A stretch of DNA of 64,000 nucleotides from Bacteroidota bacterium (GTDB lineage Bacteria; Bacteroidota; Ignavibacteria; UBA10030; UBA8401), in assembly GCA_008933835.1 (NCBI GenBank), contig WBUG01000010.1, positions 1 to 64,000 on the forward strand, in the 5' to 3' direction. The number at the start of each line of letters is the position of its first letter. Position 1 is the first letter of the stretch. This document shows positions 28,869 to 37,975 of the stretch, one piece after another. The position numbers were made by a program, and so were the translations under genes. The notes beneath the pieces are model-generated. The model worked only from the letters and a program-made list of their open reading frames with translations. It was not told where the DNA came from and did not search any database.

Positions 28869-29858
28869 ATGTTGGGCCTCGCGCTCACCGGCACGCTCCA
28901 CTCCGCCACCGGCGGAAAGCGGGGTACCGCGGGCGCGCAGGAACTGCTCGTACCGGTCGGCGGACGCGCGACGGCGCTCGGCGGCAGTGCGGCGGCGGAC
29001 GTTGCGGGGGCCGAGGCGCTCTTCTGGAACCCGGCCGGAATCGTCCGGACCGCGCGTCCATTCGAAGCGCTCTTCTTCCACCAGACACATCTGTACGATA
29101 TCGCCAACATCGCCGCCGGAGCGACGGTCTCGTTCGGCGAAGCGGGCACCGTCGGTCTGCTGGTGCGTTCCCTGCAGGTCGGCGCCATTCCGGTCACGAC
29201 GGTGGACCGGCCGTACGGAACGGGCGACACGTACACTCCTTCGTTCGTGACCTACGGTATCGCCTACGGACGACGGTTCACCGACATGATCTCGCTCGGC
29301 GTGACGGTGAAGCTCGTCACCGAACGGGTGCTGGAGGCCTCCGCCGTCGGTCTGGCGTTCGACGCCGGACTGCAGTACCGCACCGGGGTGGAGGGGCTCG
29401 AGATCGGATTCGTCATCCAGAACATCGGCGACGACATGCGCTTCGACGGCGAATCGCTCAACGAGCCGAACACGCTCTACCCCAACCGCACCGTCATCGC
29501 GCCGTTCCCCCTTCCCACCACCATCCAGATCGGTGCGACGTACGACCTCCGGTTCGACGACGCCGGCCGGCTGCGGCTCATGGGGAAGGTGCAGAGCAAT
29601 TCGTTCGATACGGACCAGTACATCGCGGCGCTCGAATACTCGTTCGCCGACCGGCTCTTCCTCCGCGGCAGCGCCGACCTGCACGGTGATGTGCGCCGCG
29701 ACGCGTTCGGGGCCGACATGTTCACCTACCCCTACGCCGCCGGCGCGGGGGTGCGCCTCACGCCCGCCGACGGCATCGAGGCATCGTTCGATTACGCGTT
29801 CCGGTACTCCCGGACGTTCACCGGCAGTCATTCGTTCGGCCTCACCGTCGCTCTGTGA
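28869..29858 (+). CDS. PorV/PorQ-family outer-membrane protein
   Basis: TAGAQELLVPVGGRATALGGSAAADVAGAEALFWNPAGI...; start uncertain (in-frame ATG at 28719 lies in heptad-repeat sequence, ATG at 28869 is more plausible). Confidence 0.85.
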   Translation: MLGLALTGTLHSATGGKRGTAGAQELLVPVGGRATALGGSAAADVAGAEALFWNPAGIVRTARPFEALFFHQTHLYDIANIAAGATVSFGEAGTVGLLVRSLQVGAIPVTTVDRPYGTGDTYTPSFVTYGIAYGRRFTDMISLGVTVKLVTERVLEASAVGLAFDAGLQYRTGVEGLEIGFVIQNIGDDMRFDGESLNEPNTLYPNRTVIAPFPLPTTIQIGATYDLRFDDAGRLRLMGKVQSNSFDTDQYIAALEYSFADRLFLRGSADLHGDVRRDAFGADMFTYPYAAGAGVRLTPADGIEASFDYAFRYSRTFTGSHSFGLTVAL

Positions 29859-29896
29859 GCGGCCGGGGCATCATTCACCGTCCAGACCATCACGGC

Positions 29897-32404
29897 ATGT
29901 CCGTTCGCATCATCATACCGCTCCTCCTGTTGAGCTCCCTCCTCGCCGCCCAGAACAGCGGGCGCATCGAAGGGACCGTGCGCGACCGCGCAACGAAAGA
30001 ACCGCTCGTCGGCGCCAGTGTCATCATCACCGGCACGGCGGCCGGAACGGTGTCCGACGCGGAGGGCCGGTACCGCATCGGCGGCCTCGCTCCCGGCACG
30101 TACACGCTCCGCGCGGAACTGCTCGGCTACGCGGGGTACACGGTGCAGAACATCACCGTTGCGGCGGACCGGACCGTCACGCAGAACTTCGCGATGGAGG
30201 TCGCCGCGGTCGAGATGCGCGAGATCGTGGTGAGCGCGCAGCGGACGCAGATCCAGGCGGAACAGACCGGCACGCTCCAGCGCGTGTCGTCGGACGAGAT
30301 CATGCTCCTCCCCGTCGCGCAGTTCCAGGAGGCGGTGCGCCTGCAGGCCGGCACCACGCTCGAAGGGAACGTGCGCGGCGGCAAGACCACCGAGGTGATG
30401 TACCTGGTGGACGGCATGCCGATGCAGGACATGATGAGCGGCGGCATGAACGCCGAACTCCCCACCTCCTCCATCGCCGAGCTCACCATCCAGACCGGCG
30501 GGTTCGAGGCGGAGTACGGCAACGCCCTCTCCGGCGTCATCAATGTCGTGACCAAATCCGCCCCTTCCACGCACCAGTTCATGCTCCACGGCGCCACGGA
30601 CGACCTGCACGGCGGCACCGCGTCGAACAAGACCGCGCTGCTGGAGGGTTCCGCGGGGGGACCGGTCATCGGCGGCATGCTTTCGTACTACGCCACGCTC
30701 ACCTGGCGGCGCACCGGTTCGCGCTGGTGGCAGGACTTCGCGCGCACCATGCCGGACGACATCGAACACTCCCTGAGCTCCTTCGGCAAGCTGGACTACA
30801 TCCACTCCCCCTCCACCCGCCTGTCGGCGCAGCTCCTGTATTCGCAGATGGACACGCGGGACTACGAGTTCAGCTGGCGCTTCAATCTCGCCGGCCTCCC
30901 GCCGCGGGACCGCACCTCGTACCGCGGGGCGCTCGTGCTGACGCACCTGTTCGATCCCACGACGGTGCTCACCACGCGCGTGAGCCACTCGGTGACCGAC
31001 AACGCCGTCGGCACCGGCGCCCGCTCCGGCATCGATCCGACGGACATCTACCAGTACGACCTCTTCCTCCAGTACATCGTCTCCGGCGCGCGCAACCTGT
31101 GGAGCCGCACGTCGCAGAGCGTCACGCTCGTCAAGTCCGACCTCTCCACGCAGTTCGACGGCGGACACCTCTTCAAGACCGGCGGAGAGCTCTTCCTCTA
31201 CGGCCTGTCGGCGGACATCGTGAAGTACGAGCCGCAGAAATCGTACTTCGGGAAACCGCTCGTCACCGAACCGCCCCTCAACTTCAGCACCGCCTACACC
31301 TACCGGCCGTACTCCGGCTCCTTCTTCGTGCAGGACAAGTTCGAGGTGAAGTCCAGCGGCATGATCGTCAACGTCGGCGGCCGGGTGGACTTCCTCGATC
31401 CCCGCGCCTCCCGTCCCGCCATCGAACTCATCCCCGTGTCGGACAACGAGTACACCTCCGCCTACAAAGGGGAGGTCCCCGCCCGCATGAAGGTCGAGTT
31501 CTCCCCCCGCTTCGGCATCTCCATGCCGTACGGCGAATCGGGCAGCATCTTCCTGAACTACGGACACTACGTCCAGTTCCCGCTCTTCGACTACCTCTAC
31601 TCGGGCCTCGACGTGGTGGCGCAGCAGCGCGGCGTCAGCGCCGTGGTGGGGAATCCGGACCTGAAACCGGAGAAGACACGGGCGTGGGAGGTGAGCGTGC
31701 GGCAGGCGGTCACGGACGAGCTCACCGCGACGCTGCTCTACTTCCGGAAGGAGACGGAGAACCAGGTGGACAGCAAGACGTTCATTCCGAGCGACAGCAA
31801 GGCGGCGGGGGATTACGGGTTCGCGGAGTTCGTGAACAACCCGAGCGCACAGGCGGAGGGGCTCGAAGCGCGGCTGAAGAAGAGCGGCGGTGAGGTGCTC
31901 AACGGCGAGCTGTCGTACACCTTCATGCTGGCGCAGGGTCTGAGCGAGAACGCGACGCAGGGGCTCAACCTCGCCCAGTACGGCATCACCCCCTACACCT
32001 CCCTCTTCTACCTGAGCTGGGACCAGCGTCACACGGTGAAGGTCTCCGCCTCCCTCTCCCTGCCGTACGGCGTGGAGGTGCAGGCGTTCTACAACTTCAA
32101 CACCGCGCGCCCCTACACGTACTTTCCGTCGCGGGACGGCTTCACGCCGCTCGATTCGACGCTGCTCTTCGTCCCGAACAACCGGCGGATGGAGAACTAT
32201 TCGGCGCTGGACCTGAAGGTGAGCGCCACGGTGCCGTACGACGACGCGGTCCGCATGGTCGTCTACGCCGACATCCGCAACCTCTTCAACGACCGCAACC
32301 TCCGCTGGATGGACTCCTCCGGCCGCATCGGCGGCGAACTCTCCGATCCCGGCGCGTACTACACCGGTTTCCGCATGACCACCGGCGTCCGCTTCGAGTT
32401 CTGA
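29897..32404 (+). CDS. TonB-dependent receptor with N-terminal carboxypeptidase-like regulatory domain
   Basis: NSGRIEGTVRDRATKEPLVGASVIITGTAAGTVSDAEGRYRI; plug domain EVMYLVDGMPM...SSIAELTIQTGGFEAEYGNALSGVINVVTKSA. Confidence 0.93.
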   Translation: MSVRIIIPLLLLSSLLAAQNSGRIEGTVRDRATKEPLVGASVIITGTAAGTVSDAEGRYRIGGLAPGTYTLRAELLGYAGYTVQNITVAADRTVTQNFAMEVAAVEMREIVVSAQRTQIQAEQTGTLQRVSSDEIMLLPVAQFQEAVRLQAGTTLEGNVRGGKTTEVMYLVDGMPMQDMMSGGMNAELPTSSIAELTIQTGGFEAEYGNALSGVINVVTKSAPSTHQFMLHGATDDLHGGTASNKTALLEGSAGGPVIGGMLSYYATLTWRRTGSRWWQDFARTMPDDIEHSLSSFGKLDYIHSPSTRLSAQLLYSQMDTRDYEFSWRFNLAGLPPRDRTSYRGALVLTHLFDPTTVLTTRVSHSVTDNAVGTGARSGIDPTDIYQYDLFLQYIVSGARNLWSRTSQSVTLVKSDLSTQFDGGHLFKTGGELFLYGLSADIVKYEPQKSYFGKPLVTEPPLNFSTAYTYRPYSGSFFVQDKFEVKSSGMIVNVGGRVDFLDPRASRPAIELIPVSDNEYTSAYKGEVPARMKVEFSPRFGISMPYGESGSIFLNYGHYVQFPLFDYLYSGLDVVAQQRGVSAVVGNPDLKPEKTRAWEVSVRQAVTDELTATLLYFRKETENQVDSKTFIPSDSKAAGDYGFAEFVNNPSAQAEGLEARLKKSGGEVLNGELSYTFMLAQGLSENATQGLNLAQYGITPYTSLFYLSWDQRHTVKVSASLSLPYGVEVQAFYNFNTARPYTYFPSRDGFTPLDSTLLFVPNNRRMENYSALDLKVSATVPYDDAVRMVVYADIRNLFNDRNLRWMDSSGRIGGELSDPGAYYTGFRMTTGVRFEF

Positions 32405-32423
32405 CCCGGACCGGCCGCTCCGC

Positions 32424-34511
32424 TCACTTCACCAGCATCAACTTCTTCACCGCCGAGTACGCCCCGGCCCGCATCGTACAATAATAGACACCGCTGGAGA
32501 GCCGGCTGCCGTCGAATCGCGCTTCATACCGTCCCGGACCGCGGCGCTCGTTCACGAGGGATGCGACACGCCGGCCCAGGATGTCGTACACGTCGATGGA
32601 GACATCGGCCGCCGCCGACACGTCGTACGGGATGACGGTCGAGGGATTGAAGGGATTCGGACGGTTGTTCCGCAGCGACATCGCCCGCGGAAGGCTCCCC
32701 TCCGCATCGATCCCCGAAACCGCCGGAGAGAAGTACGCTCGAATGGTCTGATCGCATTCCGGTTGGATGAATGCGTAGGAGCTCACCGGCCCGATGTTCG
32801 TCCGGTTCACGACGACCGAATCGGTCTTGTATCCCTCCGCGGGCGTGATGGTGTACGTTTTCGTCACGAGATTCGTACTGGTGACGAATCCGTTCGGTTC
32901 AATGCTCCCTCCGGAGTCCGCCCACGAGTAGATGAACACAGAGACGGTCAATCCGCCATTCTCCGCTTCACGCTTTGGTACCGCAACGGTTCGAAAGACC
33001 CACATCGCCGGTCGCGGCGCTCCTTCCCCTGCTGCCGACGAGCCTCGCGCCGTGTCGAGCAGATAGAGGAACGGCACCGTCGGCGTGAATGTACTGTCCG
33101 GCGGCGCGGCGAATGGGAAGAGGGCATCCATATACCGTGTAGAGTACCGTTGCACATCCGTACCGTACTGATTCATCATATCGGCCGCCTGCAGAGCATA
33201 CCGGATCCTTCCGCCGGCCGTGTCCAACCGGCCGTTCACGAAGACCGGTTCGGACCAGAAGGCGGCTTTTGTCCGCCCTTTGATCGAGATGGCCGGATAG
33301 GCGTTGCCGATACCGTTCCCGCTGTACCGATAATAACTTGAATCGTATTCGGAAGAGGCGCCGCGGGTCCGGTCCGAAATGATGGTCCATTGCCACGATT
33401 GTGGACCGCGGTACAGGGTATAGAAGCGGTTCGAAACGCGTGAACTGTCCAGGACCTTGAGGCAGTATCCGTTGACGACCAGATGCAGTGAGCTCTTGGC
33501 ACCGGGGTACACCTTCTCGTCCACCGCCGCGGCGTACTGAGCGAAGTTCTCAAAGAGCACGTGGACCGTGTCATTGGGAGCGACCCCGAGCGGCTCGCCG
33601 TCCACACCGAGCGTGGTCCATGTCCAGTTCGCCCCTTTGTCCGTCGATGTGAAATACCCGATGCGGTCAGCGCTGTCCGGGTGTGCCGTGCCGAGCGGCG
33701 GGAGCGAACCGGCGCCGGTCAGAGCGGCAGGCCGGTAGTACGCGCCGTCAGCGCCGACCAGGAGAGGCGACGCACCCACGATATCGAATCCGCTGTGCGG
33801 AAGGTGTCGGCGCAGGCTATCGATGCCCACCCATGACGAACCGAAATCGGACGACCGTGCGACGAGGAGATCGTTCTGACCGATGTTGGCGGTGAAGAGG
33901 ATGTCGATCCTCGACGGGTCGTAGGTGACCTGCGGATCGCTGACAGAACGGTGAGAGAAGAGGGCCGGCAGTTCCGTTTCCGTGAAGTGCCCGAGTCCGG
34001 GACCATCGTCGATAGCCAAGTAGGTCTTTCCGCCGGCGACGTAGGTCATGATGGCGATCCCCTCCCCGCCGCCGCCGGTGATGACGTCGATGCCCGCGTG
34101 TCCGGTCCCTCCCAGCGTGCGCGGGTGCGGGTATCCGGTGACCATCGATCCGTCAGCGCTCCATCGTACGTACTTCGCGACCGCACGGTTCCCGGGCGAC
34201 GGCAGGGAGAGGTCCCGCTCCAGAAAGGTCATGTGCATCTGATTCGTGCCGTCGTATCGCACGATTCGTCGCCCGAATCCCGCGGTGATCCCTTCGTCGA
34301 AGTCGCTGACACCGATGATGATCCCGTCGGCGGGTGTGACGTTCGGTGCTGAACGAAACGGACGGACATTCTGCACCGAAGGCACGGGCACATCTGTCCG
34401 GAACAATCGTTTGGTGTCGAAATCGGTGCGGGTCCGTTCGCGGTGCTTGTTGGCGGCGTCGGAGGAGTTGACGAGAAGAAGGAGGAACAGGACGAACAGT
34501 GTGCGCTTCAT
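32424..34511 (-). CDS. secreted protein with T9SS C-terminal sorting domain
   Basis: Signal peptide MKRTLFVLFLLLLVNSSDA; C-terminus NNRPNPFNPSTVIPYDVSAAADVSIDVYDILGRRVASLVNERRGPGRYEARFDGSRLSSGVYYCTMRAGAYSAVKKLMLVK. Confidence 0.88.
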   Translation of the reverse strand: MKRTLFVLFLLLLVNSSDAANKHRERTRTDFDTKRLFRTDVPVPSVQNVRPFRSAPNVTPADGIIIGVSDFDEGITAGFGRRIVRYDGTNQMHMTFLERDLSLPSPGNRAVAKYVRWSADGSMVTGYPHPRTLGGTGHAGIDVITGGGGEGIAIMTYVAGGKTYLAIDDGPGLGHFTETELPALFSHRSVSDPQVTYDPSRIDILFTANIGQNDLLVARSSDFGSSWVGIDSLRRHLPHSGFDIVGASPLLVGADGAYYRPAALTGAGSLPPLGTAHPDSADRIGYFTSTDKGANWTWTTLGVDGEPLGVAPNDTVHVLFENFAQYAAAVDEKVYPGAKSSLHLVVNGYCLKVLDSSRVSNRFYTLYRGPQSWQWTIISDRTRGASSEYDSSYYRYSGNGIGNAYPAISIKGRTKAAFWSEPVFVNGRLDTAGGRIRYALQAADMMNQYGTDVQRYSTRYMDALFPFAAPPDSTFTPTVPFLYLLDTARGSSAAGEGAPRPAMWVFRTVAVPKREAENGGLTVSVFIYSWADSGGSIEPNGFVTSTNLVTKTYTITPAEGYKTDSVVVNRTNIGPVSSYAFIQPECDQTIRAYFSPAVSGIDAEGSLPRAMSLRNNRPNPFNPSTVIPYDVSAAADVSIDVYDILGRRVASLVNERRGPGRYEARFDGSRLSSGVYYCTMRAGAYSAVKKLMLVK

Positions 34512-34677
34512 GGCACGCTCAGACGTTGTGGGTGCGCTGTCAACGGGCGCTGACACCGGTAAGGTACTGCGCCCGCGGAGGAATGTCAATGTTCGGTCCG
34601 TGCCGGACATCGGAAATCACCCCTGTTTTCCGTATATTACCGGACAATTCTCTCGCGTTCACGAACGAATACGGACA

Positions 34678-35637
34678 ATGATGGCAGAAGAACAGAAGTT
34701 CGATCCCAACGCCCCCATTCAGGTCGGCGGACAGGCGGTCATCGAAGGGGTGATGATGCGGGCGAAGGGGATGATCGCCACCGCGGTGCGCCGCGCCAAC
34801 GGCGAGATCGTGGTGAAGAAACAGCCGTTCCGCTCCGTCATCGAACGGTATCCCGCGCTCAACAAACCGGTGGTGCGGGGGGCGGTGGGACTGCTCGAGA
34901 TGATGTACATCGGCATCAGCACGCTCAATTATTCCGCCGAGATCGCGATGGAGGACGAAGAGGCGGCGAAGAACCCGGACGGGCCGAAGAAGGAACGGAA
35001 GGCGCAGACCTCGTTCGCCCTTACCATGACCCTCCTCTTCTCCCTGGCGCTCGGCATCGGCATCTTCTTCTTCCTCCCCCTCTTCGCGGCGACGCAGCTC
35101 TTCGACGTGGAACAGCGTCCCCTCGCGTTCAACCTGCTCGCGGGCGCCATCCGCATCGCCATCCTGCTGGCGTACCTCTACGGCATCTCGAAGATGAAGG
35201 ACGTGCACCGGCTCTTCCGCTACCACGGCGCGGAGCACAAGGCGGTCTTCGCCTTCGAACAGAACGCTCCGCTCACCGTGCGGGACGCCATCACGTACAC
35301 GCGCTTCCACCCCCGCTGCGGCACCAGCTTCGTGCTGCAGGTGATGCTCATCGCCATCCTCGTCTTCAGCGTGATGGACACCATCCTCCTCTCGCTGCTC
35401 GGCGAACTGACGCTCCCGGTCCGGCTGCTGACGCACATCCCCTTCATCCCCGTGCTCGGCGGCATCGGCTATGAGGCGCTCAAGTTCTCCGCCAAACACA
35501 GCGCCTCCGCCGCCGGCAAATGGTTCGTCGCGCCCGGCCTCTGGCTGCAGACCATCACCACGCAGGAACCGGACGAAGCGATGATGGAGGTCTCCCTCGC
35601 CGCGCTCAAGGCCGCGCTCGGCCGGGAAGAAGCGTAA
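34678..35637 (+). CDS. DUF1385 domain membrane protein
   Basis: QVGGQAVIEGVMMRAKGMIATAVRRANGEI; FRYHGAEHKAVFAFE; THPRCGTSF-like FHPRCGTSFVL; directly upstream of prfA. Confidence 0.92.
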   Translation: MMAEEQKFDPNAPIQVGGQAVIEGVMMRAKGMIATAVRRANGEIVVKKQPFRSVIERYPALNKPVVRGAVGLLEMMYIGISTLNYSAEIAMEDEEAAKNPDGPKKERKAQTSFALTMTLLFSLALGIGIFFFLPLFAATQLFDVEQRPLAFNLLAGAIRIAILLAYLYGISKMKDVHRLFRYHGAEHKAVFAFEQNAPLTVRDAITYTRFHPRCGTSFVLQVMLIAILVFSVMDTILLSLLGELTLPVRLLTHIPFIPVLGGIGYEALKFSAKHSASAAGKWFVAPGLWLQTITTQEPDEAMMEVSLAALKAALGREEA

Positions 35638-35652
35638 GGGAAGGAAAATAGA

Positions 35653-35711
35653 TCGGTTCATTGGTTCATTGGTTCGTTGATTCAATGATACAATCAATCA
35701 ATGAACCGATG
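35653..35711. repeat. octamer-phased inverted repeat upstream of prfA
   Basis: gatcggtt cattggtt cattggtt cgttgatt caatgata caatcaat caatgaac cgatggac; outer arms atcggttcattg / caatgaaccgat perfect over 12 bp. Confidence 0.85.
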
Positions 35712-35734
35712 GACCAATCACTCGTCACTGCACT

Positions 35735-36823
35735 ATGAGTTCTCTCGTCGAAAAACTCCTCTCCATCAAGCGCCGCCATGCGGAGGTGCAGGAGCTCCTC
35801 GCCACGCCCGAGGTCATCGCCAATCAGCCGCGCAGCCGCGAGCTGGGACGCGAGTTCCGGGAACTGGAGTCCATCGTGAAGGCCTCGGACATCTACCTGA
35901 AGCTCCACAACGACATCGAGGGGAGCCGCGCCGTGCTGAACGCGGGGGGAGATCCGGAACTGAAGGAGATGGCGCTGGCGGAGATCGGCGAACTGCAGCC
36001 CAAACTGGCGGCGATGGAGGAAGAGGTGAAGCAGCTCCTCCTCCCCAAGGACCCGAACGACGACCGGAACGTCATCGTCGAGATCCGCGGCGGCACCGGC
36101 GGCGAAGAGGCGGCCCTCTTCGCGGCGGACCTCTACCGCATGTACGTCCGTTTCGCGGAACGGAAGAAGTGGAAGGTCGACACGCTGGACTGGAACGAGA
36201 CCGACAAGGGGGGATTCAAGGAGGTCACCATCAGCATCGACGGCGAGGACGTGTACGGCACCCTCAAGTTCGAGAGCGGCGGACACCGCGTGCAGCGGGT
36301 CCCCGAGACCGAGGCGCAGGGACGGGTCCATACCTCCGCCGCCACGGTGGCGGTGCTGCCGCAGGTGGAGGACGTGGAAGAGGTGAGCATCAACCCCGCG
36401 GACCTGGACATCGACACCTACCGCTCCGGCGGCAAGGGGGGACAGAACGTGAACAAGGTCGAGACCGCCGTGCGCATCACCCACCGTCCCACCGGCATCG
36501 TCGTGGCGTGCCAGCAGGAACGCTCGCAGCTCCAGAACCGCGAACGGGCGATGAAGATGCTCCGCTCCAAGCTCTACGAGATCAAGCTCAACGAACAGGT
36601 GAACGCGCAGGCGCAGGCTCGAAAATCCATGGTCGGCTCCGGCGACCGGAGCGATAAAGTGCGCACCTACAATTTCCCGCAGAACCGCGTCACCGACCAC
36701 CGCATCGGACTGACGCTCTACAGTCTGGACCGTTTCATTGACGGGGATATCGACGAGATGCTCGAGGCATTACGGCTGGCGGACCGGGCGGAGAAGCTCA
36801 CGACAATGAACAATGATCAATGA
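35735..36823 (+). CDS. prfA: peptide chain release factor 1
   Basis: 362 aa; VQRVPETEAQGRVHTSAATVAVLP (PxT codon-recognition motif), GGKGGQNVNKVETAVRITHRPTGI (GGQ), GSGDRSDKVRTYNFPQNRVTDHRIGLTL. Confidence 0.95.
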   Translation: MSSLVEKLLSIKRRHAEVQELLATPEVIANQPRSRELGREFRELESIVKASDIYLKLHNDIEGSRAVLNAGGDPELKEMALAEIGELQPKLAAMEEEVKQLLLPKDPNDDRNVIVEIRGGTGGEEAALFAADLYRMYVRFAERKKWKVDTLDWNETDKGGFKEVTISIDGEDVYGTLKFESGGHRVQRVPETEAQGRVHTSAATVAVLPQVEDVEEVSINPADLDIDTYRSGGKGGQNVNKVETAVRITHRPTGIVVACQQERSQLQNRERAMKMLRSKLYEIKLNEQVNAQAQARKSMVGSGDRSDKVRTYNFPQNRVTDHRIGLTLYSLDRFIDGDIDEMLEALRLADRAEKLTTMNNDQ

Positions 36824-36880
36824 ACAATCATCAATGAACAAATTTCTTTGTTAATTGTTCATCGTTGATTGTTGATTGTT
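36804..36880. repeat. 11-unit heptad array, consensus CAATGAA / inverted GATTGTT, between convergent prfA and tadA
   Basis: caatgaa caatgat caatgaa caatcat caatgaa caaattt ctttgtt aattgtt catcgtt gattgtt gattgtt; the second half is the approximate reverse complement of the first. Confidence 0.93.
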
Positions 36881-37338
36881 CACCGCTCCTTTCGTTTCTT
36901 CCCGAAGAACTCCTTCAGCAGCATCCCACACTCCTGGTCCAGCACTCCCCCGATGACATGCACCCGGTGGTTCAGCTTCTGGTTCTCGGTGATGTTCATG
37001 ACGCTTCCGCTCGCCCCCATCTTCGGATCATAGCAGCCGAAGACGACGGTGGGGATGCGCGACAGCACGATGGCGCCGGCGCACATCGGACACGGCTCCA
37101 TCGTCACATACAATACGCACTCCTTCAGGAACTTGCTCTCCAGATGCGCCGCCGCCGCGGTCAACGCGATCATCTCCGCGTGCGCGGTCGGGTCCCGCAT
37201 CGTCTCCACCTGGTTGTACCCCTTCGCGATGACGCTCCCGCCGTGCACTACGACCGCTCCCACCGGCACTTCGTCCGCATCGTACGCCCGTTCGGCCTCG
37301 CGCAGGGCGAGCGCCATCCATCGTTCGTGCGGGGTCAT
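36880..37338 (-). CDS. tadA: tRNA-specific adenosine deaminase
   Basis: ALREAERAYDADEVPVGAVVVHGG; PTAHAEMIAL; TMEPCPMCAGAIVLSRI zinc/deaminase motifs. Confidence 0.94.
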   Translation of the reverse strand: MTPHERWMALALREAERAYDADEVPVGAVVVHGGSVIAKGYNQVETMRDPTAHAEMIALTAAAAHLESKFLKECVLYVTMEPCPMCAGAIVLSRIPTVVFGCYDPKMGASGSVMNITENQKLNHRVHVIGGVLDQECGMLLKEFFGKKRKER

Positions 37339-37339
37339 G

Positions 37340-37888
37340 CTACTTCTTCTCCGGGGTGTGAGGGTGCAGTCCCACAAGAGGACCGACCGGCGAGTCCACC
37401 GTCTCGTACACCTGCGCGGCGGAGAACTCCTTGAGGGCGTGGTTGATGCGCTGCGACGCGTTCTCGATCTCGTCGAGCCGCTTCTGCGATTCCTTGTCCG
37501 AGGCGGACTTGCGCAGCAGGCGCGTGTAGCCGAGGATGATGGCGAGGGGATTGTTGATCTCGTGTTTCAGCGTCAGGATGACCTCGTGCAGCGTCCGGAT
37601 CTGCGTCTCCTTCAGGGCGATGTCGTGCGACTTCTCCAGCATCTCACGCTCCTTGGCGTGGAGCCGCTCGCGCAGCTCGATCACCTTCACCATCGCGTAC
37701 GCCAGCAGCCACATCCAGAAGAGCGTGTCGAAATGCCGCAGCGCGTCGGTCGCCCCGAAATGCCGGTTCTTGAACCGGATGTAGAAGTCCATCGTGGTGA
37801 TGAAGTAGTAGCCGTAGATGAAGTACGACGCCAGGATGGCGGGATAGCGGAGGATGAACTCCTTGATCGCCGAGAGGGCTTTGGTCAT
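37340..37888 (-). CDS. membrane protein with histidine-kinase dimerisation (HisKA/H-box) domain only
   Basis: Hydrophobic N-terminal segments, coiled coil, H-box LKHEINNPLAIILGYTRLLRK; ends at ...GLHPHTPEKK with no N/G boxes. Confidence 0.75.
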   Translation of the reverse strand: MTKALSAIKEFILRYPAILASYFIYGYYFITTMDFYIRFKNRHFGATDALRHFDTLFWMWLLAYAMVKVIELRERLHAKEREMLEKSHDIALKETQIRTLHEVILTLKHEINNPLAIILGYTRLLRKSASDKESQKRLDEIENASQRINHALKEFSAAQVYETVDSPVGPLVGLHPHTPEKK

Positions 37889-37975
37889 GGTGTGACGATG
37901 GTTGTTGGGCGACAACTGTCGTCAAGATAGCGAGATGTTGTCAGGAAGGCAAATGCCGCGCGGAAGCGCCGGGGA

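Noticed and set aside
28706-29236. 176-aa ORF with WKSQITKYKSQNVKITKHG
   Set aside because: Translation of the tgtgatt heptad array plus antisense of the PorV-like gene.
29828-32032. 734-aa minus-strand ORF opposite the TonB receptor, and 786-aa plus-frame ORF at 29533
   Set aside because: Both are alternate-frame shadows of the TonB receptor/PorV-like genes.
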